Shown piece after piece: positions 1 to 5,366 of a stretch of 6,441 bases of DNA. Position 1 is the stretch's first letter. Each line of letters starts with the position of its first letter. The DNA comes from Deltaproteobacteria bacterium RIFOXYA12_FULL_61_11 (GTDB lineage: Bacteria; Bdellovibrionota_F; JAHFAK01; YA12-FULL-61-11), in NCBI GenBank assembly GCA_001799195.1, contig MGSU01000257.1, positions 1 to 6,441 of the forward strand, written 5' to 3'. A program made the translations under genes and the position numbers. The notes below the pieces were generated by a model. It was not told where the DNA came from, did not search any database, and was given only the letters and a program-made list of their open reading frames with translations.

Positions 1-2
1 TA

Positions 3-112
3 GTGCGCCTTCAAGCGCACACTGTCAGAGAGGTGGAAGTCCTCTTCAGGGCAAACGCTTTCCGGCCCTGAAACCGAGAGTAACTGCGTCGCCGAGCGAA
101 CATTCCCAGCCG
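3..112 (+). ncRNA. probable group II intron 5' fragment (domain I start)
   Basis: The plus strand begins GTGCG at position 3, which fits the 5' end consensus of group II introns (GUGYG). Three hairpins follow closely. GTGCGC (3-8) pairs perfectly with GCGCAC (15-20). AGAGG (29-33) pairs with CCTCT (41-45) around a TGGAAGT loop, giving the GGTGGAAGTCC stretch typical of domain I. TTCAGGGC (45-52) is a perfect complement of GCCCTGAA (65-72). No maturase ORF or domain V is visible, and the toxin gene ends at 135 on the other strand, so this would be a truncated remnant. The right boundary is approximate. The structured RNA signal is seen directly; the group II assignment rests on my recollection of the consensus and could be wrong, in which case it is an unassigned structured RNA or terminator cluster. 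Confidence 0.45.
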
Positions 113-134
113 GACTTCGCCTTCCACACCGGAG

Positions 135-509
135 TTACCACAAAGTTGCAATCGGATACCTGGCAATGGCCGGGTCTGCGGTCACCAAGGTGAGACCTTC
201 ATGCTTGGCTTGGCTGATCAGCAGTCGATCGAAGGGGTCACGGTGCAGGTCGGGCAGGGACTTCAATCCATGAGCATGCGCGGCCGTGATGGAAAGCGGC
301 ACGAAGGGCTGAGCCTCAAGCACCATCTCGAAATCTATGGGCAAGGTGAGCTTACCGAGCGCTTCTTTGATGCGGCATTCCCACACCACCACGGCACTGA
401 GCAGTACCACCTTGGAAGGATCGGCGATTGCATCACCCGCTCGGGTACTCAACTTGCTCACGTCACTCAGCCACCACAACAGGACGTGGGTATCGAGCAG
501 CAAGGTCAT
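135..509 (-). CDS. vapC: VapC-like PIN-domain ribonuclease toxin
   Basis: This 124-residue protein is a full-length PIN-domain toxin of the VapC type, a metal-dependent endoribonuclease that cuts RNA and arrests growth unless held by its antitoxin. The acidic active-site residues are all visible: Asp6 in LLLDTHVLLWWL, Glu44 in VVWECRIKEALGKL, Asp94 in the HRDPFDRLL motif (with Asp91 nearby) and Asp112 in VTADP. The DPFDRLLISQA block and the WE..IKEALGKL block are hallmarks of the PIN subgroup paired with Phd/YefM antitoxins. Cys45 sits where this subgroup more often has Ile. The start overlaps the antitoxin stop codon by ATGA (506-509), so translation is probably coupled to the antitoxin, as is usual for toxin-antitoxin operons. 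The exact RNA target cannot be read from sequence. The reading frame is intact and shows no inactivating change. Confidence 0.93.
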   Translation of the reverse strand: MTLLLDTHVLLWWLSDVSKLSTRAGDAIADPSKVVLLSAVVVWECRIKEALGKLTLPIDFEMVLEAQPFVPLSITAAHAHGLKSLPDLHRDPFDRLLISQAKHEGLTLVTADPAIARYPIATLW

Positions 510-742
510 GGCTGCATCCCCAACACCAGTGCGAGCTCCTTGGGAAGTTCGTTAAAGTCGTCGGCAATAGTGATCTTCCCGGTCAATTGACCGGGTACCC
601 GTGCCAACGGTTGGGAGGTGTAGGGAACAAGCTTGGCCACCGGTTTACCCGCCTTGCCGAGAATGATCTCTTCGCCGTTGCGCACCCGCTCCAAGAGTTG
701 GGAGAGCTGCGTTTTCGCCTCGGATACATTGGTCACATACAT
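506..742 (-). CDS. Phd/YefM-family antitoxin
   Basis: This 78-residue protein is the antitoxin partner of the PIN toxin encoded directly downstream. Residues 1-41 form the DNA-binding Phd/YefM fold (VSEAKTQLSQLLERV, then a G-E-E-I-I-L hairpin and GKPVAKLVP), which dimerises and represses its own operon. Residues 48-70 carry the toxin-neutralising tail, with the RVPGQLTGK and IADDFNELPKEL pattern common in VapC-partnered members. I chose the start at 742 rather than the in-frame ATG at 787. A clear GGAGG lies 5 nt before it, family members begin with a short M-x-V-T-N-V-S-type strand, and the predicted transcription start (about 788) would leave no leader for the 787 start. The gene ends in an ATGA overlap with the toxin. 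Family assignment is firm; the precise start is slightly less so. Confidence 0.92.
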   Translation of the reverse strand: MYVTNVSEAKTQLSQLLERVRNGEEIILGKAGKPVAKLVPYTSQPLARVPGQLTGKITIADDFNELPKELALVLGMQP

Positions 743-768
743 TCCAGCCTCCACCTCGAAAAAAACCA

Positions 769-782
769 GGTCTGGTCTGGTC
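769..782. repeat. tandem GGTCT repeat in the antitoxin leader
   Basis: The plus strand reads GGTCTGGTCTGGTC, nearly three copies of the pentamer GGTCT, just downstream of the predicted transcription start of the toxin-antitoxin operon. It partly overlaps an imperfect palindrome ACCAGGTCTGGT (10 of 12 symmetric). It could be a second operator half-site array or a simple slippage repeat. Confidence 0.5.
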
Positions 783-794
783 AACATCTATCTC

Positions 795-823
795 ATTGTA
801 CACACAAGAATTACGACATGCAA
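795..823 (-). promoter_or_regulatory. promoter of the toxin-antitoxin operon
   Basis: On the minus strand a -35 TTGCAT (818-823) is separated by exactly 17 bp from a -10 TACAAT (795-800, 5 of 6 matches to TATAAT). Transcription would begin near 788, leaving a leader of about 45 nt that contains the ribosome binding site before the ATG at 742. The -35 matches only at TTG, so strength is uncertain. Confidence 0.6.
796..807. promoter_or_regulatory. putative antitoxin operator (TTGT-N4-ACAA palindrome with TGTACA core)
   Basis: The inverted repeat TTGTACACACAA overlaps the -10 box of the toxin-antitoxin promoter. It contains TGTACA (797-802), the core hexamer reported for operators bound by YefM-type repressors. 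Location and motif fit autorepression by the Phd/YefM protein encoded just downstream. Binding is inferred. Confidence 0.45.
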
Positions 824-858
824 GTTCAAGGCAATCGGTTTTCTGCAACCCCTTTTTG

Positions 859-887
859 TTGCTTCGTTCTTGCCTGCGACCTACAAT
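859..887 (+). promoter_or_regulatory. putative promoter of the alpha/beta hydrolase gene
   Basis: TTGCTT (859-864) lies 17 bp before TACAAT (882-887), a layout matching the toxin-antitoxin promoter on the other strand. Transcription would start near 894, giving a leader of about 36 nt before the ATG at 930. The perfect inverted repeat GCAAC-N8-GTTGC (845-862) overlaps the -35 and could be an operator. Confidence 0.45.
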
Positions 888-929
888 ACCGTCCGGGCGA
901 ATTCTCGGTGCGACACGCGGAGGTCATCC

Positions 930-2120
930 ATGCGCGCCTTGCGGGAACGGCTGGAGTGGGCGATGAAATGGAGTCGCCGCTCGAAGCAAGTCGCGGCAGC
1001 GCTGGAAGAGGAGTGGCGCTTCATTCGCAGGGATGTCGAGTTGATGATCCAGGGGATCGATCTGGAGCTCAGTCACGAGGGCATCGAGGAGCACACCGCC
1101 GAGACCCGGTTGAGATATCTTCGCGCCTATATGCGAGAGCAGAAGCGCGAGGGTTGGCGTTACCAGGAAACCCTGAATCGCGAAGCGATCGAGCGCTTCT
1201 TCGAGGCTTACCCCGACCTGCCCGACGAACGTATCAAGATCGTGTTCCAACTCCACGGTTATCTCCAGACCCCCCATATCTGGCGCGAGGTCAATGCCCA
1301 CATCGAACGGGCCAACCAGCGGAACCTGTACGGCCAGAAAATCTTACCCCTGCCGTTGGGGTATTATTTCTTCAAGAAGATCGACACCAACGGCCGCAGC
1401 ATCGCGAGGCAGATCCGCGAAACCATGCACCTCATCAACCGGAGAGCGGGGAGGGAACTTCATCAGTTCGCCGCGGTAGGCCACAGCAAGGGCGGCATCA
1501 TCCTGAACATGTACATGAAGAACCGTCTCTTCGAGAAGGTCGCTCCAGCCAGTGGACCTTTTCACGTGTCCCACGTGGTGTGCGTCGCCTCTCCCCACAA
1601 TGGCACGTATGCCGCACTGATCGAAGACCTTTTCCGCGCTCCTTGTCTTGGCCTGGGGATTCGGTTGACCGGTGGCCGCGAACTCAAACCGTATTCAGAT
1701 TTCCTCAAGCGGATCCACTCGTTGGAATTGCCCGGGTTGGATGATGGCGAGGCCGCTACTGCCTACACCATCGTCCGGGCCGGGATCTTTGACTACATGG
1801 TGTTCAACCGGTTCACTCATCCTCATTCCATGGGGCGCCTCGAGGATTGGCTCTATGCTCTTCCCGGCAGTACCCTGCTGTTCAATTCCCGCAAAGGGGC
1901 CTCTCAGTCGAGAATTAATAATTATTCTGAACGGTTGGCAATTCCCCAGGTTCGCCGATGCGTGCTCGACCAGTTCGGGCACCTCGCCCCCCTCTTCTCC
2001 GAGGAGGGTATTCGTTGCATGTTGGCTAATGTCGGGGTCGAGCCGACTGTCAGAGGCGGGTCGTACCCGGCTGAGACCTCCGCTCCTACCGATCGCCGGA
2101 GCTGGCCGATAGGCGCCTGA
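930..2120 (+). CDS. alpha/beta hydrolase, lipase/esterase-like
   Basis: This 396-residue protein has an alpha/beta-hydrolase core resembling bacterial triacylglycerol lipase/esterase and PGAP1/DUF676-type serine esterases. Visible signatures are the oxyanion-hole His-Gly at 109-110 in IVFQLHGYL, the nucleophile elbow VGHSKGG with Ser186, the SPHNGT motif at 221-226 that commonly follows in lipases, and a likely catalytic His351 in FGHLAP. The acid residue is uncertain; Asp288 in AGIFDYM is a candidate. Residues 1-100 form a charged, apparently helical region before the core. No signal peptide is present, so the protein is probably cytoplasmic or needs a partner for export. The start at 930 has GGAGG 6 nt upstream; the open frame extends back to 633, but only over the antisense antitoxin gene. 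The last 25 residues, after about 370, are polar and look unstructured. It has a promoter-like element of its own and no co-directional neighbour. The substrate cannot be inferred. Confidence 0.85.
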   Translation: MRALRERLEWAMKWSRRSKQVAAALEEEWRFIRRDVELMIQGIDLELSHEGIEEHTAETRLRYLRAYMREQKREGWRYQETLNREAIERFFEAYPDLPDERIKIVFQLHGYLQTPHIWREVNAHIERANQRNLYGQKILPLPLGYYFFKKIDTNGRSIARQIRETMHLINRRAGRELHQFAAVGHSKGGIILNMYMKNRLFEKVAPASGPFHVSHVVCVASPHNGTYAALIEDLFRAPCLGLGIRLTGGRELKPYSDFLKRIHSLELPGLDDGEAATAYTIVRAGIFDYMVFNRFTHPHSMGRLEDWLYALPGSTLLFNSRKGASQSRINNYSERLAIPQVRRCVLDQFGHLAPLFSEEGIRCMLANVGVEPTVRGGSYPAETSAPTDRRSWPIGA

Positions 2121-2177
2121 CCGCCCCGTCGATGATGCATCCAACCCACTCTGGTACCGGCAACCCAGGAGGTGCGA

Positions 2178-2201
2178 AGGTCGGGACTTTCCTCCCGACC
2201 T
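2178..2201. terminator. hairpin between convergent genes, probable bidirectional terminator
   Basis: AGGTCGGG (2178-2185) pairs perfectly with CCCGACCT (2194-2201) around an 8-nt loop, in the 85-bp gap between the hydrolase and the convergent pseudoprotease gene. The position suits termination of both transcripts. Only a short TTT follows on the plus strand, so it is a weak intrinsic terminator by sequence. Confidence 0.5.
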
Positions 2202-2205
2202 CGGT

Positions 2206-3663
2206 TTACCTGCCGGCATCCACTCCGGGTGCGTGTTCCGGCTGATCGATGTGATAGTGGTCCAGGATACGGCGCTGGGCTTCGGCATACTTCCGACCAT
2301 CGAGCACGACCCGCCGGCCGGCCGGGGTCTCGAGCTCAAGGACGTGGAAGTCCCCGAGAGGGTGTTCGAACCCGGTCAGGATATTGTCGAGACCGTGGAC
2401 AGGCCGCCCGTTCAGACCGGCTATCACCTCGTTCTCCAGGTTTTCGTAACCGCTGGTGTAGTCGTCCGGGAGGATGTGGGTGATGATCACCACCTTGCGG
2501 GCGAGGTCGTCCTGCGGGGCGCTCCGATCGGCGAGGTAACGGAGGCGCGGCGGTGCGCTCTTCCACCAGGTCTGCCATTGCTCGAGATAGCGCAGGTCCA
2601 GTTCGCGAAAGACCAGACCACCGCGAACGGCGTAGCGGGGCTGGGGATCGAGAGCATGCTGGGGGACGAGGTCCTGGCGGTACTCGAAGGTTTTCCACGG
2701 GATGGTTAGTTCCAGCTCGCGTCCTCCCCGGAACACCGTCACCTTGAATGACTGTCCGCGGTGGTTCCAGTGGTTGAGGTAACCCCCGAAGGGAATGGGT
2801 CCGAAGACCGGGTCGCGGTACATGCCCGAGGAGTCGAGCGCGAAGCCGCCCGCGCGGAGTAAGATATCTCCGGGGAGGAGCACGCCGTGGGCCGGAGTGC
2901 CGGGGACGACCTCGCGGAGGAGTACACCGGCCGGTTCACCGGGAAGACCGAGGTGAGTAGCCAGCGTAGGATCATGGATCTCTTGGTAACGGACCCCGAG
3001 CCGTGCGAAGCCTCGGTCCTTACCGTTCTCGAACTCGGCCAGTCGGTCTTCGATCAAGCGGGAGGGAACGAGCTGGAGCGCATCGTTCTCATACCCGGAG
3101 ATGATACCGAGGATGCGGTTTCCTGCCGAGACGGGGCTACCCGTGGGGACCCCGCTGCTCTTGGCCTCGAGCTGACAAGCAGGTAGCTTGATGCCGCCGA
3201 AGGTCGACCATTCGGGCTCGCAGCGGATCAAGCCTAATCGGTCGCTGCGTCTGGTCTGACCTTCGAGCCAGTGGGCGACGAGCGTATCTTCCTCCACGGG
3301 GAGAGCGGGATCGAGGTGGATCGGCGAGGTGGAGCGAGCAAAGCGACCGTCCTCTACCCGCACCAGGGCGAGATCGGTGTAAAAATCGACGCGCTCTAAA
3401 AGACCGGTGTAGTGGACGACCTCGTCGAGGAAAACGCGGATATAGGTGGAACTCCGCACCAGCGAGGCGGTCGTGAGCACCAGACCGGGACGAATGACCA
3501 CCCCCGCGCCGCTCCTCTGCACCGGGTCGGCCTTGATCCAGGGACGGTGGTCGTCGAAGTCCTGGGTCGTCGCGGTTAGCCGGCACAACCAGGGCAACGG
3601 ACGTTCGGCCGAGGCCTCGACCGAGAGGGAGGCGAGCAGGAGTATCCAGGGGATTGTTCTCAT
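2206..3663 (-). CDS. catalytically degenerate Deg/HtrA-like protein (pseudoprotease) with PDZ domain
   Basis: This 485-residue exported protein is a paralog of the active Deg protease encoded just upstream. Residues 1-19 are a signal peptide with a likely Ala-Ser-Ala cleavage site. Residues 45-215 follow the trypsin-like fold, but the catalytic His position reads T-A-S (Ser67 in VLTTASLV) and the Ser position reads VPTGSP (Thr174 replaces Ser). Only the Asp is kept (Asp97 in YTDLALVRVED). A PDZ domain spans about 218-325 (LGVRYQEI, then GVLLREVVPGTPAHG and LLPGDILLRAGG). Residues 338-485 resemble the paralog's C-terminal region (QPRYAVRGGLVF; ILPDDYTSGYENLENEVIAGLNG). Cys148 and Cys163, absent from the paralog, could form a disulfide. 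The start overlaps the preceding stop by ATGA, so translation is probably coupled. The intact frame and long conserved blocks argue for a functional non-protease (chaperone, adaptor or regulator) rather than a decaying gene; its role is not known to me. Confidence 0.85.
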   Translation of the reverse strand: MRTIPWILLLASLSVEASAERPLPWLCRLTATTQDFDDHRPWIKADPVQRSGAGVVIRPGLVLTTASLVRSSTYIRVFLDEVVHYTGLLERVDFYTDLALVRVEDGRFARSTSPIHLDPALPVEEDTLVAHWLEGQTRRSDRLGLIRCEPEWSTFGGIKLPACQLEAKSSGVPTGSPVSAGNRILGIISGYENDALQLVPSRLIEDRLAEFENGKDRGFARLGVRYQEIHDPTLATHLGLPGEPAGVLLREVVPGTPAHGVLLPGDILLRAGGFALDSSGMYRDPVFGPIPFGGYLNHWNHRGQSFKVTVFRGGRELELTIPWKTFEYRQDLVPQHALDPQPRYAVRGGLVFRELDLRYLEQWQTWWKSAPPRLRYLADRSAPQDDLARKVVIITHILPDDYTSGYENLENEVIAGLNGRPVHGLDNILTGFEHPLGDFHVLELETPAGRRVVLDGRKYAEAQRRILDHYHIDQPEHAPGVDAGR

Positions 3664-5114
3664 AGATTGCGGTCCTTGCTGAGGCCGTAGAGGGTGAGGA
3701 TCTCGGGGTGTCGGCGGCGAGCCTCCTCCGCGTCGAGGACGTCGATGGAACCCGGGATGCTGTATTCGAGGACGTGGCGGGGGACCTGCTGCTCCAGCGC
3801 CGCGGCCAACTCGGCGAGACCGTCGATGCGCCGGCCGTTGACCTTGTCCACGATCATGTTGGAGGTGTAGCTGAGTCTGGCGTTGACCCTGTCTGGGAGG
3901 ACTCTGGTCAGCACGACCGGTTCCCGCAGCTCGGCTTCCGGTTCCAAGAGGGGCAGGGTGAAGAAGTGGTGCAAGAGCTCGTCCTCGGCTCCGACATACC
4001 AGTGAGGACCGAACAACTGGAGAAATTCGCGCTGCAACGGCATGAACACTAGGCCGGCATAGACCAGGTAGCGCGGCTGGAGGTCATAGAGGTTGGAGTA
4101 CTTGCGGTAGCGATCGAGGTCGCGATAGGTGGTCAGGGTGAAGCGCTGGAGCTTCCCCTCCCTCCACACCTCGCAGGGCAGTTCCTTGCCGAGTTGGGCC
4201 TCGTCGAGGACGAGGGTGAAGGGTAGCCGGTGACCGCGGTACAGGATCTTGCCGTCATTACCGATGGCCTTCCCTCCGAGCGAGACGAGGACGTCGCCCG
4301 GACGGAACAGCTTCGACTCGGGGCTGTTCGGCAGGATCTGGTCGACGATCACTCCGCCGACCGAGGGAGGCAATGCTAAAAACTCGCGGTAGGCCTTGCT
4401 CTGCAATTCGGAATAGCGCAACCCGAGGTCCGGGAAGCCGTCGTAGCGGCCGTCGGCAATGTCCTCGAGGACGTGCCGGACCACGGGGATGGGGATGAAG
4501 AACCCGACGTTCTCGAGGCTGCCGATACCCTGGAAGGCGACCCCTACTACCTTGCCGTCCTGGACCACCGGACCTCCGCTGTTGCCGGGATTGATCGCGG
4601 CGTCGGTCTGCACCGAGAGCAGGTACATGGACCCGGGGTGGACGTAGAGGTTGTATTCGATGCGCGAGACCACGCCCTTGGTCATGGAGAGGGATTGACC
4701 ACCCGCGGGGTAGCCGTAGGTGGTGACTACCGAGTGCAGGGCAGGTAGATCCCCGAGCGGCAGTGGTTTGAGACCCTCGAGGAAGGCAGGGTCCTCGGGT
4801 TTGACCACGGCGAGGTCAGCCTCGTGACTCACGAACTCGACCGTGGCGGCCCAACGTCGCGGGTCGAGTCTGCGTTCCAGCTCCAGGCGTTTCGCCCAGC
4901 TCACCACATGGGCGTTGGTCAGGATACGGCCGCCCTCGAGGACGAAACCCGAACCGGTGAAATGCTCCACGTCGTTGGTGTTCCAGGGACTGTAGACGTC
5001 CCAGTCCTGGGCATGGTTGTGCAGCTTGACCACCGATTGCTCGAGCGGTGCTGGTTTTGCCAGGAGTGTCAGGGGGAGGAGAAGGGCACACGCGAGGAGC
5101 AGGGTAGGGGACAT
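3660..5114 (-). CDS. Deg/HtrA-family serine protease with PDZ domain (Deg9-like C-terminus)
   Basis: This 484-residue protein is a secreted serine endoprotease for the periplasm, expected to degrade or refold damaged envelope proteins. A signal peptide covers residues 1-19 (LLLACALLLPLTLLA). The protease domain has the full triad: His69 in ILTNAHVV, Asp100 in SHEADLAVV and Ser179 in NPGNSGGPVV. A PDZ domain lies at about 228-330 (DLGLRYSEL, GVIVDQILPNSPESK, RPGDVLVSLGG). Residues 340-484 (LQPRYLVYAGLVF; VLTRVLPDRVNA; IVDKVNGRRIDGL) match the extra C-terminal PDZ-like region of plant Deg9-type proteases and their bacterial relatives, unlike the two standard PDZ domains of DegP/DegQ. The start at 5114 has GGAGG 4 nt upstream and gives a proper signal peptide; the frame is open back to 5249, but that would bury the signal peptide. 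It is the first gene of a two-gene operon with its inactive paralog. Cellular substrates are unknown. Confidence 0.93.
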   Translation of the reverse strand: MSPTLLLACALLLPLTLLAKPAPLEQSVVKLHNHAQDWDVYSPWNTNDVEHFTGSGFVLEGGRILTNAHVVSWAKRLELERRLDPRRWAATVEFVSHEADLAVVKPEDPAFLEGLKPLPLGDLPALHSVVTTYGYPAGGQSLSMTKGVVSRIEYNLYVHPGSMYLLSVQTDAAINPGNSGGPVVQDGKVVGVAFQGIGSLENVGFFIPIPVVRHVLEDIADGRYDGFPDLGLRYSELQSKAYREFLALPPSVGGVIVDQILPNSPESKLFRPGDVLVSLGGKAIGNDGKILYRGHRLPFTLVLDEAQLGKELPCEVWREGKLQRFTLTTYRDLDRYRKYSNLYDLQPRYLVYAGLVFMPLQREFLQLFGPHWYVGAEDELLHHFFTLPLLEPEAELREPVVLTRVLPDRVNARLSYTSNMIVDKVNGRRIDGLAELAAALEQQVPRHVLEYSIPGSIDVLDAEEARRRHPEILTLYGLSKDRNL

Positions 5115-5155
5115 CGCACCTCCAGGGAATGGAGAGGACCTATGCTGGAAGCGTA

Positions 5156-5185
5156 TGTGTACCCCCTTCGCCGAGGGGCTGACAA
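5156..5185 (-). promoter_or_regulatory. weak candidate promoter for the protease operon
   Basis: On the minus strand TTGTCA (5180-5185, 5 of 6 to TTGACA) precedes TACACA (5156-5161, about 3 of 6 to TATAAT) with 18 bp between. The spacer holds the inverted repeat CCCCT-N6-AGGGG (5163-5178), which could bind a regulator. The -10 is poor, and I could not recognise a sigma-E-type element, which often drives genes of this family. Confidence 0.25.
5163..5178. repeat. inverted repeat CCCCT-N6-AGGGG upstream of the protease operon
   Basis: A perfect 5-bp inverted repeat with a 6-nt centre lies about 50 bp before the protease start, inside the spacer of its candidate promoter. It may be an operator or a leader hairpin; no binding protein can be named. 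Confidence 0.35.
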
Positions 5186-5305
5186 GAGAAACCGTCGCAC
5201 GTTCACTTGTCTGATTGCTCGTACCTGTTCGTCTTTGTGTCGATTGCATGGCGTCACTTTGTCCATGAAGCAGGAAGTACCACTATCCACCTCCCGAACC
5301 GAGGC

Positions 5306-5334
5306 TTGACAACACCCCCCGCCAGGCGCATGTC
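5306..5334 (+). promoter_or_regulatory. candidate -35 element for the EamA transporter gene
   Basis: A perfect TTGACA (5306-5311) lies 55 bp upstream of the transporter ATG. The hexamer 17 bp downstream (CATGTC) is a poor -10, so the promoter would need an activator or the match is chance. The rest of the 252-bp divergent region shows no other convincing plus-strand promoter. Confidence 0.22.
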
Positions 5335-5366
5335 CAGGCCGGCGATCCAACGATGGTGCTCCTTCG

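Noticed and set aside
743-787. Longer antitoxin start at 787
   Set aside because: The predicted transcription start is at about 788, leaving no leader, and the extra residues are unlike the family N-terminus.
633-929. In-frame extension of the hydrolase upstream of 930
   Set aside because: The extension lies largely antisense to the antitoxin gene and its promoter, has no ribosome binding site at 633, and the ATG at 930 has a clear GGAGG.
428-1744. Long plus-strand frame of 438 codons
   Set aside because: It runs antisense to the toxin-antitoxin genes and then out of frame through the hydrolase, with Arg/His/Pro-rich composition and no recognisable domain.
5115-5249. N-terminal extension of the active Deg protease to 5249
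   Set aside because: It would place 45 polar residues before a clear signal peptide, and the 5114 start has a good ribosome binding site.
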